A stretch of 64,000 bases of DNA, taken from the NCBI RefSeq assembly GCF_018308945.1, contig NZ_CP070501.1, positions 62,001 to 126,000 on the forward strand, written 5' to 3'. Source of the stretch: Agrococcus sp. Marseille-Q4369 (lineage in GTDB: Bacteria > Actinomycetota > Actinomycetes > Actinomycetales > Microbacteriaceae). Every line of letters begins with the position of its first letter. The first letter of the stretch is position 1. Below the pieces are notes generated by a model. It was given only the letters and a program-made list of their open reading frames with translations. It was not told the DNA's origin and made no database searches. A program made the position numbers and the translations under genes. Of the stretch, positions 51,392 through 60,605 are shown in pieces.

Positions 51392-52459
51392 TTACGAAAT
51401 ACCGATCCCTGCATCGGCGCAAGATTCCCGCAAGCGGTGTGCGACGCCGTCCCACGTCCACCGCGCGAGCGACGCCTGGCGCGACGCGGGGTCGGCGCGC
51501 TCGCCCCATGCGGCGTCGACGGCCGCGCCGAGGGTCGAGGGCGACGCATCCGCGGCGACGAAGTGCGCGGCAGCGGCCATGGTCTCGCGGTGCACGGGGA
51601 TGTCGCTCACGAGGAGCGGGGCGTCGAGCGCGAGCGCTTCGAGGGGCGTCAGGCCGAAGCCCTCGTCGCGCGAGAGGCTGATGGCGAGGCTCGTCTCGCG
51701 GTAGAGCCACGCAATCTCGGCATCGGTGAGCCGGCCGGCGATGCGGACGGCGGCAGGGTCGGGCAAGGCGGCGAGCGCTTGCTCGAGGTCGCCGTGCACG
51801 CCCGAGTGCGCGCTCGACCCGACCACGACGAGCGGTGATGCCGCGGAGATCCGCGCGCTCACGCCGGCGGCGGCGATGGCGGCGGCGAGGTTCTTGCGCA
51901 CGTTGAGCCGACCGACCGTGAGCGCGAAGTCGCGGAGTCCCTCAGCGACTGCGGGGCGCGACGGCGCGGCGCCGACGATGGCGGGGGTGGGGCCGAGGCC
52001 GATCGCGGCGACCGGCGCGAGGCCTGGCGCGAGGCGCTCGATGCGATCGGCCTCCGTCCGCGTCGAGGTCGCGACGACCGTCGCGCGGCGTGCGCCGGGG
52101 AGCATGCCGGCGAAGTAGAGGCGCTCCTTCCGCGTGAACCACTCGGGGTGATCGACGAACATCGCATCGTGAACGAAGACCGCCGCCGGCCCGCCCAGCG
52201 GCGCGAAGTTGTGGCTCACGACGAGATCCGCGCCGCGTCCGTGGAGCTCGAGCAGGTTCGAGAGCCCGTGCGGCCACAATCGCGTGGGCAGCGGGCGCAC
52301 GCCGGGTGGCAGGTCGGAGACCTCCGCGCCGCGACGGATCGCGATCGCGACCGCGTCGCCCGGGAAGCAGCGGAGCCATGCGAGCACGATCTCGCGCTGC
52401 ACCGTGCGGTTGGCTGCAGGGCCGTCGGCCCACCAGTAGCCGTCGAAGAGCACGCGCAT
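51392..52459 (-). CDS. Glycosyltransferase family 4-like
   Basis: 355 residues. The N-terminal half has MRVLFDGYWWADGPAANRT and FVHDAMFVDHPEWFTRKERLYF. The C-terminal half has ALTVGRLNVRKNLAAAIAAA and LSRDEGFGLTPLEALALDAPLLVSDIPVHRE, the E-x7-E donor site of GT4 enzymes. It is read divergently from the family 2 gene at 52507, with 47 bases between them. It probably adds a hexose to the repeat unit. Confidence 0.87.
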   Translation of the reverse strand: MRVLFDGYWWADGPAANRTVQREIVLAWLRCFPGDAVAIAIRRGAEVSDLPPGVRPLPTRLWPHGLSNLLELHGRGADLVVSHNFAPLGGPAAVFVHDAMFVDHPEWFTRKERLYFAGMLPGARRATVVATSTRTEADRIERLAPGLAPVAAIGLGPTPAIVGAAPSRPAVAEGLRDFALTVGRLNVRKNLAAAIAAAGVSARISAASPLVVVGSSAHSGVHGDLEQALAALPDPAAVRIAGRLTDAEIAWLYRETSLAISLSRDEGFGLTPLEALALDAPLLVSDIPVHRETMAAAAHFVAADASPSTLGAAVDAAWGERADPASRQASLARWTWDGVAHRLRESCADAGIGIS

Positions 52460-52506
52460 GGCACCTCCAGTCAGCGGCTTACACTACCCACGGACAAGGG
52501 GGTGCC

Positions 52507-53430
52507 GTGCTGCCGCAGCTGGCGATCGTCGTGGTGAGCTACGGGTCGAGCGCGCTCCTGGAGCGGCACCTCACCGCGACGGCGCAGGGGATCCCGGAGG
52601 CACGCGTCGTCGTCGTCGACAACTGGAGCACAGTCGCTGAGCGCACCGCCGTCGCGCGGCTGGCGGTGCGCGAGAGGTGGGATCTCGTCGGGCTCGACGA
52701 GAACTCCGGTTTCGGCGGCGGCGTGAACGCGGGAGCACGGCACGCGTTCGACCGGGGCGCCGAGGCGCTGCTCGTGCTCAACCCGGATGCGAGCATCGAT
52801 CGAGCCGGGGCGGAGGCCCTCGCGGCCGCCGGCGATGCGCGGACCCTGCGATCGCCGGTCGTGCGATCGCCGTCGGGACGCACCTGGTTCTCGGGTCTCG
52901 ACCTCGATCTCGTGAGCGGCGAGATCCGCTCCCCGAAGCGCCGAGGCGAGCACCCCGGTGCCACGCCGGTGCCGTGGCTGTCCGGTGCGTGCCTGTGGAT
53001 CACCCGCGAGGTGTGGGAGCTGAGCGGCGGCTTCGACGACGCCTACTTCCTGTACTGGGAGGACGTCGACCTCTCGAGGCGCGTCGCCGAGCGCGGCGGG
53101 AGCCTCCTCGTCGTCGAGGACGCGGTCGCGGTGCACGACGAGGGCGGCACGCATCGGAGCGCCGGCCAGCGATCCGAGGCCAAGAGCGAGCTGTACTACT
53201 ACTGGAACATCCGCAACCGGATGCGCTTCGCGGCGGACCACCTCGATGCGGAGGGCATCCGCCGATGGCAGCGCCACTCGAGGCGGGCCGCGTGGCGCAT
53301 CGTCATGCGCGGCGGCCGCAGGCAGCTCCTGCGCCCCGTCCCGCCGCTCCGCGCGATGCTCCGCGGGCTGCGCGACGGTCGGCAGATCGCTGAGGAAGCC
53401 TTGATCCAGCGGGCGAGCGGGCGACCGTAG
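52507..53430 (+). CDS. Family 2 glycosyltransferase (rhamnosyltransferase-like)
   Basis: 307 residues from GTG 52507; AAGGGGG lies 5 bases upstream, and TACACT at 52480-52485 is a likely -10 box. IVVVSYGSSALLERHL, ENSGFGGGVNAGA, LLVLNPDASI and the metal/acceptor ED in YFLYWEDVDLSRRVAERGG fit the WbbL-like rhamnosyltransferase group. The C-terminus (YYYWNIRNRMRFAADHL) binds the membrane side. Start of a plus-strand operon with the next two genes. Confidence 0.87.
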   Translation: MLPQLAIVVVSYGSSALLERHLTATAQGIPEARVVVVDNWSTVAERTAVARLAVRERWDLVGLDENSGFGGGVNAGARHAFDRGAEALLVLNPDASIDRAGAEALAAAGDARTLRSPVVRSPSGRTWFSGLDLDLVSGEIRSPKRRGEHPGATPVPWLSGACLWITREVWELSGGFDDAYFLYWEDVDLSRRVAERGGSLLVVEDAVAVHDEGGTHRSAGQRSEAKSELYYYWNIRNRMRFAADHLDAEGIRRWQRHSRRAAWRIVMRGGRRQLLRPVPPLRAMLRGLRDGRQIAEEALIQRASGRP

Positions 53431-53458
53431 ACTGCAGCCGACGCCGAAGGAGGCCGAC

Positions 53459-54112
53459 ATGGAGAAGCGGGCCGCCCGGCGCAGATGGCTCCCCGCCGCG
53501 ATCATCGGGACGCTGCTGGTCATCGCGCTCGTCTGGCTCGTCGCAGCGAACCGCGGTCCGAGCGCGCCCGCCGCGTCGGTCTCGCCGGAGGTGACGACGA
53601 GTGCGGGGCCCACCGATCCCGTGGCATCCCCGTCGGCGGCTCCGGCCAGCCCTGCAGCCACGCCGATGGCACCGCCCGCCTCGGCCGCGCCGCCCGCTCC
53701 GGACGCGCCGATCGCCCCGGAAGCCGCTCCCGTGGCCCCGGATGAGCCGGCCGACCAGGCGGGGGTGCGCGTGGAGCTGGCGAGCATCGAGCGGGTCGAG
53801 GGGATCGCGTCGGCCCCGGGCGAGATCTCCGGGCCCGCCCTCCGGATCACCGTGCGGATCACGAACGGCTCGCCCGAGTCCGTCGACGTCGGGCTCGTCG
53901 CGGTCAACGCGTACTACGGCGAGGCACGTCGCCCGGCGAGCTCGATCATGCAGCCTGGAGGTGACCCGTTCGACGGCGTGGTGGAGCCCGGCGGATCGGC
54001 GGAGGGCGTCTACCTGTTCGAGACCGGCGGCGCGGACCTCGCCGACGTGCTCATCGGCGTCGACGTCGTGCCAGGGCAGCCGACCGCGACCTTCCGCGGC
54101 GACCTGCGCTGA
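53459..54112 (+). CDS. Membrane-anchored secreted protein with Pro/Ala linker
   Basis: 217 residues, AAGGAGG 8 bases upstream. A basic start and one membrane helix (about 11-30, [20 protein letters not shown]) lead to a long Pro/Ala/Ser-rich stretch (about 34-100). An extracellular beta domain follows ([48 protein letters not shown]) that resembles DUF4352-type immunoglobulin-like domains in pattern. Probably located at the cell surface. The link to polysaccharide synthesis is by position only. Confidence 0.65.
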   Translation: MEKRAARRRWLPAAIIGTLLVIALVWLVAANRGPSAPAASVSPEVTTSAGPTDPVASPSAAPASPAATPMAPPASAAPPAPDAPIAPEAAPVAPDEPADQAGVRVELASIERVEGIASAPGEISGPALRITVRITNGSPESVDVGLVAVNAYYGEARRPASSIMQPGGDPFDGVVEPGGSAEGVYLFETGGADLADVLIGVDVVPGQPTATFRGDLR

Positions 54113-54639
54113 TGCGCTTCCGCGCGCTGCTCCGGCCGCGTCGCGTCGCGGCACTGCTTCGCGGCGCGCTGCGGGGGCACGCCGGCGCGCGCATCCAGTC
54201 GGGCGTGCGGCTGGGCGGAGCCGGCTCGCTCGATCTCGCGCGCGGATCCCTCGTGCGGGAGGAGGCGCGCATCTACGTCGGACCGGGCGCGGTCCTCCGG
54301 CTGGGACCGGGTGCCGTCATCGGCATCCGCAACACCGTCAACGTCGCCGCGGGCGTGACGATCGGGCCTCGCACGGAGCTCTCCTGGGACGTCGAAATCA
54401 TGGACACCGACTTCCACGACATCGCGCACGCGGACGGTCGTCCTCGGGAGCGGTCGCAGCCGATCATGATCGGCGAGCACGTGCTCATCGGGGCGAGGGC
54501 AGTCCTGCTCAAGGGCGTCACGATCGGTGACGGTGCGATCATCGCTGCGGGTTCGGTCGTGACGAGGGACGTGCCTCCGGGAGCGATCGTCGCAGGCAAT
54601 CCGGCTCGCCCCGTCGGCGAGGCCGTCGACTGGCGCTGA
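54112..54639 (+). CDS. Hexapeptide-repeat acyltransferase
   Basis: 175 residues; the start overlaps the previous stop. Left-handed beta-helix repeats begin near residue 60 ([26 protein letters not shown]), and after a loop carrying MDTDFHDI continue with [49 protein letters not shown]. This is the pattern of maltose/WbbJ-like O-acetyltransferases. It probably acetylates a sugar of the polymer. It closes the plus-strand operon. Confidence 0.87.
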   Translation: MRFRALLRPRRVAALLRGALRGHAGARIQSGVRLGGAGSLDLARGSLVREEARIYVGPGAVLRLGPGAVIGIRNTVNVAAGVTIGPRTELSWDVEIMDTDFHDIAHADGRPRERSQPIMIGEHVLIGARAVLLKGVTIGDGAIIAAGSVVTRDVPPGAIVAGNPARPVGEAVDWR

Positions 54640-54785
54640 GCGCCCCTGCTGTGGAAACCTGAAGAAAACACTGTCTGGAAACTGGCGGGGCGCGTGTCGT
54701 CGCCCTCCTACAGTGTCCCCCAGGCCGCGCGACCTCGCGCGGGGAGCGCCCGCTCGAACGCGGGCCGTGGATGGGGAGCGCCACC

Positions 54786-57700
54786 GTGGCAACACCAGCA
54801 GCAGCCGGACCCCGGGACACCGCGTCCCCGTTCGCGCGCCTCGCGCACGCCGCGATCGCGACAGTCGCGGCGGCGGCGCTCGTGATGGGACTCCATGTCG
54901 CCCCGCCCCCGGCAGCTGCTGCGCCGGTCGAGCTCTCCTCGGCGGCGCCGCTCGCCGAGGTGGAGGCGGCAGCGGTCGAGCAGCCGGTCACGTCCGACCC
55001 GCTCCCGACCGTGCAGATCGACGGGATCGTCTACGCGCAAGCGGTGGCCGGCAATCGCGTCTTCGCCGGGGGCGAGTTCGCCAACGCGCGGCCGGCGGGC
55101 GCCGCACCCGGCACGCAGCAGACGCCGCGGTCGAACCTGCTGGCGTACAACCTCACGACGGGCGCCCTCGACGGTGCCTTCGCGCCACAAGTCAACGGCC
55201 GCATCATGGCCGCCGCGGTCTCTCCCGACGGCTCGACCCTGTACATCGGCGGCGCGTTCACGGCCGTGAACGGTCAGGCGCGGTACCGCCTCGCGGCGTT
55301 CAACGCCGCGACCGGCGCGCTGCTGCCGAACTGGCGGCCGGGCACGAACTCGACGGTGTTCGGGCTCGCCGTGAGCGGCTCGGCCGTCTACGTCGCCGGC
55401 CAGTACACCAACATCAGCAACACGACGCGCACGGGCGTCGCGGCCGTGCACCCGACGACGGGCGCGCTGCTGCCGTTCAATCCCGTGCACACCGGCGGCT
55501 ACCTCGCTCGAGCGGTCGTCGTCTCTCCCGACGGCGCCAAGGTGGTCGCTGCCGGATCCTTCCTCACGACGAACGGCTCGGACAACCCCGGGCGAGGGAT
55601 GGCGGCGCTCGATGCGCAGACGGGCGCGAGCCTCCCGTGGGCGGTCAACAGCGTGCTCCGCAACGGCGGCAACAACGCCGCGATCTACTCGCTGGCATCC
55701 GACGCGACGAGCGTCTACGGCTCGGGCTACGACTTCGGCGGCAACAAGCAGCAGGACGACTTCGAGGGCGCGTTCCGAGCCAGCTGGGCGGACGGCACGA
55801 TGGTCTGGATGGAGGACTGCCACGGCGACACCTACTCGGTCGCGCCGCACAACGGCATCCTCTACACGGCCACGCACACGCACTACTGCGGCAACATCGG
55901 AGAGTTCCCGCAGCTCAACCCCTGGTACCTCAACCACTCGCTCGCGTTCGGTGCCGAGCCGAGCGGCCGGGCGATCACGCCCGACATCTGGGGCTACCGC
56001 AGCTTCACCGGCAACCCCGCCGCGAAGCTGCTCCACTGGTACCCGATCTGGGGCACGGGCTCGGTCTCGGGCGTCGACCAGGCCGGCTGGAGCGTCGCCT
56101 CCGCGGGCGACTACCTGCTCTACGGCGGCGAGTTCACCTCGATCAACGGCGTCCGTCAGCAGGGCCTCGTGCGCTTCACCACGCGCGACACCGCGCCCAA
56201 GAAGATCGGGCCGACGATGCAGGGCGGCACGTGGCCGATCAGCACCGCGTCATTCCGAGAGGGCGAGGCGCGCATCGGCTGGCAGGCGAACTACGACGCC
56301 GACAGCGCGGAGCTGAAGTACGAGGTCTTCCGGCAGGGCGTCGCGACACCGCTCACGACGATGACGGAGTCGTCGACGTACTGGCAGCGCCCGCAGATGC
56401 GGTTCGCCGACCGGACGGTGCAAGCAGGGCAGACCTACAGCTACCGCGTGCGAGTCACCGACCCCGATGGCAACTCGACGCAGTCCGACTGGACGAGCGT
56501 GACGATCGCGCAGCCCGGCTCGACTCCCGCGTACTCGCTCGACGTGCTCGACGACAACCCTGTGCACTACTGGCCGATGGGTGAGCCGAGCGGCACGACC
56601 GCAGTCGACTGGGCGGGGGGTTCCGATCTCACGCTCACGGCGAGCACGACGCGCGGTGCCGCGGGCCAGGCGACCGACGGCTCGACCAGGGCGACCACGT
56701 TCGCCGGCACGACGAGCTCGTACGCGAGCACTCGCGCTCTCGAGCCCGGATCCGACGAGCTCTCCGTCGAAGCGTGGTTCCGCACGACGAGCACGCAGGG
56801 CGGCAAGATCGTCGGGTTCGGCAGCAGCGCGACGGGCGACTCGAGCTCCCACGACCGGCACATCTACCTCTCGGGCAACGGCACGATCACATGGGGCGCC
56901 TATCCGGGAGCCGTGCGCGTCGTGCAGAGCGGCGCCGGCTACAACGACGGGCAGTGGCACCACGTGGTCGGCACGCTCGGGCCCGACGGCATGACGCTCT
57001 ACGTCGATGGCGCTCGCATCGGCTCGCGGGCCGACACGACGTCGGGCCAGGCGTACGACGGCTACTGGCGCGTGGGAGGCGACAACCTCGCCTCGTGGCC
57101 GAACGTCAACTCGCGCTACCTCAACGGCAGCATCGCCGATGTCGCGGTCTACGACCGGGCGCTCACGCGCGGCGAGGTCGACGGCCACCGCGTCGCCTCC
57201 GGCCGGGCCTCGAGCTTCCCGACCGCGCCTGAGGATGGCTACGGAGCAGCCGTGTTCGACCTCGATCCGACGCTGTACTGGCGCCTGGGCGAGACAGGCG
57301 GCACGGTGGCGCGCGACGCGGGCCCCGACGGCCTCAACGGCACCTACGCCCGCGCCGGGACCGCGCAGTTCCAGTTCGGTCGTGCGGGCGCGATCGCCGA
57401 CGTCGCGGACACCGCTGTCGGCTTCACCTCGTCGAGGAACGTCCTCGGCACATGGAGCAACCGCCAGATCGTCGTGAGCGCCCGATCGATGCAGAGCCCG
57501 ACCACGTTCTCGGTCGAGACCTGGTTCAGCACGACCTCCACGCGAGGGGGCAAGCTCGTCGGCTTCGGGAACAGCAGCTCGGTGGCGCTCAACGCCTCGT
57601 CGAACTACGACCGGCACGTGATGATGACGCCGGAGGGCCGTCTGCAGTTCGGCGTGTGGAGCGGCTCGGCGCAAGTGCTCGAGACGACCGGCACCTACAA

Positions 57701-59339
57701 CGACGGTGCGTGGCACCACGTCGTGGCGCAGCAATCGCCGAGCGGCATGCAGCTCTACGTCGACGGACAGCTCGTGGGCTCCAACGCGGTCACGACCGCC
57801 GACCCCTACGTCGGCTACTGGCGGCTCGGCGGCGACACGACGTGGGTCGGTGACCCGTTCTGGGTCGGCACGCTCGACGAGTTCGCGGTCTACGGCGCTC
57901 CGCTGAGCGGCGACCAGGTGCGCGAGCACTTCGAGCTCGGGAGCGAGGGCGCCGCCAACCAGGCGCCGACGGCGGCGTTCACCAGCCGGGCGGACGGGCT
58001 CACGGTCGACTTCGACGCCTCGGCGTCGAGCGACCCGGAAGGCCCGATCTCGTCGTACGCGTGGGACTTCGGCGACGGCTCGCATGGCTCCGGCGAGACC
58101 GCGCAGCGCGTCTACGTCTCACCTGGCACGTACACCGTCACCCTCACGGTCACGGATGCGAGGGGCGTCACGGCGCAGATCGCCCACGACGTCGTGGTCG
58201 CGGGGCCGAACGCCGCGCCGGTCGCCCAGTTCACCGCATCCGCCGACGGACGCACGGTGAGCGTCGACGCGAGTGCCTCTGCAGACCCGGACGGCACGAT
58301 CGCGTCGTACGCGTGGGACTTCGGCGGGGCCACCGGGAGCGGCGTCACCGCATCCCACACGTACCCGTCCGACGGGTCGCGCACGATCACGCTCACGGTG
58401 ACGGATGACCGCGGCGCGACCGCGAGCACGAGCCAGCAGGTGACGGTCGAGGCGGCGAACCAGCCGCCGGTCGCGTCGTTCGCGGTGACGGCCGACGGCC
58501 TCGTCGCCGCGGTCGACGGCAGCGCCTCGAGCGACCCGGACGGGTCGATCGCGTCCTACACCTGGGCGTTCGGCGACGGCGGCGAGGGGAACGGCGTGAC
58601 GGCGAGCCACACCTACCAGGCATCGGGGGAGCGCACGATCACCCTCACGGTGGTCGATGACGACGGCGCGTCCGCGTCGACGACCCGGACGGTCACACTC
58701 GAGGAGGAGCCGCCGGCGAACATCCTCGCGCGCGACAGCTTCACGCGCTCCGCCACAGCTTCGTGGGGCACGCCCGACGCCGGCCCCGCCTGGGCGACCT
58801 TCTACGGCAACCAGGCCTTCTCGGTCGCGGACGGACGCGGCGCCATCGCGCTCGCGCCCTCGCACACTCGGGAGGCGCGGATGAGCACGCTCTCGCAGTC
58901 GAGCGCCGAGGTCGAGCTGTCGTTCTCGTCGGATGTCGCCTCCGCCGGCGGGACCGCGAGCGTCACCGTCATCTCGCGGCAGGTGGGCACGAACGTCTAC
59001 TCGGGTCGCGTGCGGCTCGAGCCGAACGGCGTCGTGCGCCTCTACCTGCTCTACAACGAGACGCTGCTGGGCAGCGCCGTGCTGCCGCAGTCGTACACGC
59101 CCGGGGCAGTGGTCCACGTGCGCGTGCTCGCGACGGGCACGTCGCCGACGACGCTCGCGGCATCGGCGTGGCTCGATGGCGCCGCGGAGCCCGCGGGCTG
59201 GATGGTCCAGGCGACGCACTCGCTCGCGGGCATGCAGACCGCCGGCTTCGTCGGCATCCGCGCCGCGCTCAGCTCCGCTTCGACCGTCCCCACGCAGACG
59301 CTCCGCTTCGATGACTGGACGGTGCTGGTGCCGCAGTGA
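54786..59339 (+). CDS. Large secreted protein with beta-propeller, Fn3, two LamG and three PKD domains
   Basis: 1,517 residues from GTG 54786, chosen because GGGGAG lies 6 bases upstream; ATG 54771 is in frame but has no ribosome site. A signal peptide spans about residues 1-50 (membrane helix AAIATVAAAALVMGL, then APPPAAAAP). Next is a seven-blade-like propeller with repeats such as VFAGGEFAN and LYIGGAFTAVNG (about 77-470), Fn3 (about 475-573), two LamG domains (about 591-801 and 828-1048), three PKD domains (about 1057-1308) and a C-terminal jelly-roll-like domain. No LPxTG or membrane anchor is present. It is probably a surface or matrix protein that binds sugars. Confidence 0.85.
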   Translation: MATPAAAGPRDTASPFARLAHAAIATVAAAALVMGLHVAPPPAAAAPVELSSAAPLAEVEAAAVEQPVTSDPLPTVQIDGIVYAQAVAGNRVFAGGEFANARPAGAAPGTQQTPRSNLLAYNLTTGALDGAFAPQVNGRIMAAAVSPDGSTLYIGGAFTAVNGQARYRLAAFNAATGALLPNWRPGTNSTVFGLAVSGSAVYVAGQYTNISNTTRTGVAAVHPTTGALLPFNPVHTGGYLARAVVVSPDGAKVVAAGSFLTTNGSDNPGRGMAALDAQTGASLPWAVNSVLRNGGNNAAIYSLASDATSVYGSGYDFGGNKQQDDFEGAFRASWADGTMVWMEDCHGDTYSVAPHNGILYTATHTHYCGNIGEFPQLNPWYLNHSLAFGAEPSGRAITPDIWGYRSFTGNPAAKLLHWYPIWGTGSVSGVDQAGWSVASAGDYLLYGGEFTSINGVRQQGLVRFTTRDTAPKKIGPTMQGGTWPISTASFREGEARIGWQANYDADSAELKYEVFRQGVATPLTTMTESSTYWQRPQMRFADRTVQAGQTYSYRVRVTDPDGNSTQSDWTSVTIAQPGSTPAYSLDVLDDNPVHYWPMGEPSGTTAVDWAGGSDLTLTASTTRGAAGQATDGSTRATTFAGTTSSYASTRALEPGSDELSVEAWFRTTSTQGGKIVGFGSSATGDSSSHDRHIYLSGNGTITWGAYPGAVRVVQSGAGYNDGQWHHVVGTLGPDGMTLYVDGARIGSRADTTSGQAYDGYWRVGGDNLASWPNVNSRYLNGSIADVAVYDRALTRGEVDGHRVASGRASSFPTAPEDGYGAAVFDLDPTLYWRLGETGGTVARDAGPDGLNGTYARAGTAQFQFGRAGAIADVADTAVGFTSSRNVLGTWSNRQIVVSARSMQSPTTFSVETWFSTTSTRGGKLVGFGNSSSVALNASSNYDRHVMMTPEGRLQFGVWSGSAQVLETTGTYNDGAWHHVVAQQSPSGMQLYVDGQLVGSNAVTTADPYVGYWRLGGDTTWVGDPFWVGTLDEFAVYGAPLSGDQVREHFELGSEGAANQAPTAAFTSRADGLTVDFDASASSDPEGPISSYAWDFGDGSHGSGETAQRVYVSPGTYTVTLTVTDARGVTAQIAHDVVVAGPNAAPVAQFTASADGRTVSVDASASADPDGTIASYAWDFGGATGSGVTASHTYPSDGSRTITLTVTDDRGATASTSQQVTVEAANQPPVASFAVTADGLVAAVDGSASSDPDGSIASYTWAFGDGGEGNGVTASHTYQASGERTITLTVVDDDGASASTTRTVTLEEEPPANILARDSFTRSATASWGTPDAGPAWATFYGNQAFSVADGRGAIALAPSHTREARMSTLSQSSAEVELSFSSDVASAGGTASVTVISRQVGTNVYSGRVRLEPNGVVRLYLLYNETLLGSAVLPQSYTPGAVVHVRVLATGTSPTTLAASAWLDGAAEPAGWMVQATHSLAGMQTAGFVGIRAALSSASTVPTQTLRFDDWTVLVPQ

Positions 59340-60537
59340 CGAGACCACGGGCGACGGGGAGCGCCGCCACCGCGAACAGCAGGGCGAGGGTCCGGTAGGA
59401 GGTGAGCATGGGCGAGAACAGTGCGTCCCAGGTGCCGAGCAGGGTGAGCAGCACGAGCACTCCGGAGGCAGCTCGCGTCGAGAGCCGCGTGGCGGTGCCC
59501 GCGACGCCGGTCGCCACGATCAGCGCCGCGAGAGCGGCGCCGAGCGGGCCGAACCAGACCCAGAGGTCGCCAGTCACGGAATGGACCTCGTAGTGGCCGC
59601 CGAACATGAACACGTCGACGTAGCCGTTGTTGGGGTTGTAGCCGAGCTCGTGCATCCCCGTCTTCGCGAGCCACACGTCGCTCGAGACCGGTACCGTGCC
59701 GGATCCGTACCCGAGCGGACGGACGCCGATGAGCGCGACCGCTGCGCCGAGCTCCGGCCGCCCCCCGGTGATGAGCGAACCCGAGGTGTCGAGCTGGGCT
59801 TGCGAGCGCTGCGCGGCGGCCTCGCCGAGCACTCCCTCGAGGATGAGCGCCTGCAGCAGCATGTAGGCGCCGAGCGCCGCCGCGCTCAGCCAGAGCAGCG
59901 TCTGCCACGGCCGCGGCCGGCTGTCCACGGTCGGAGCGGATGCCTGCCAGATGAGCGCGGCGACAGCCATCAGCATGAACGAGGTCATCGAGCGGGAGTC
60001 GCTCAAGGCCGAGATGGCGGCGAACGCGGTGAGCGCGACGATCGGCGCCAGGCGGCTCCGGGTCAGCATGCAGAGGCCGAGCACGATGAGCGCGACAGGG
60101 ACGGCGAGCGAGTACTTCCAGAGGTTGGCCGGGTTGCCTCCGGTGAGCACGACGTTCACGAGCGCGCCCGCACCGAACGCGACGACGGTGTACGCGACGC
60201 CGAGGACGCTCCGCGCCCACAGGAGCAGCCCAGCACCCCCGACGAGCGAGAGCAGCTGACTCGTGCTGGCGATGAGGAGCGAGGTCGACGAGGGGCGCTC
60301 GGTGTCGGAGAGCGTGAGCACGGCACCCCATGCCGCGGCACCGATGGCGAGCGCGACCAGCAGCCGCGCGCCGCGATACTCCTTGAGGACGCTGAGCCAC
60401 ACGGGAGCCAGCGCCACCGCGACGACGAGGCAGAGGCTGAGACCAGGTCCGAACTGGTAGCGCATCGCGGCGGCGCCGGCGCCGGCTGCTGCGAAGACGG
60501 CTGTCGGAACCGTCGGGCGAGGCGTCACGACGTCCAT
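59269..60537 (-). CDS. O-antigen-ligase/Wzy-like polysaccharide polymerase
   Basis: 422 residues from ATG 60537 (AGGAGGG upstream). About eleven hydrophobic segments surround a large outer loop with PLGYGSGTVPVSS and LGYNPNNGYVDVFMFGG, the layout of Wzy/WaaL proteins, whose sequences vary much. It would join repeat units on the outer side of the membrane. Its last 71 bases overlap the end of the large secreted protein gene on the other strand. Confidence 0.78.
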   Translation of the reverse strand: MDVVTPRPTVPTAVFAAAGAGAAAMRYQFGPGLSLCLVVAVALAPVWLSVLKEYRGARLLVALAIGAAAWGAVLTLSDTERPSSTSLLIASTSQLLSLVGGAGLLLWARSVLGVAYTVVAFGAGALVNVVLTGGNPANLWKYSLAVPVALIVLGLCMLTRSRLAPIVALTAFAAISALSDSRSMTSFMLMAVAALIWQASAPTVDSRPRPWQTLLWLSAAALGAYMLLQALILEGVLGEAAAQRSQAQLDTSGSLITGGRPELGAAVALIGVRPLGYGSGTVPVSSDVWLAKTGMHELGYNPNNGYVDVFMFGGHYEVHSVTGDLWVWFGPLGAALAALIVATGVAGTATRLSTRAASGVLVLLTLLGTWDALFSPMLTSYRTLALLFAVAALPVARGLVTAAPAPSSHRSGASAWGRSKRS

Positions 60538-60605
60538 CGACCCTCCTCGGCCGGGCGCTCCGTGCGCTCGATTGCTCGCGCCATGATCGCACGAGGGAGC
60601 GGATG

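Noticed and set aside
58710-59339. Sortase anchor at the end of the large secreted protein
   Set aside because: The C-terminus ends DDWTVLVPQ with no LPxTG, hydrophobic segment or basic tail.
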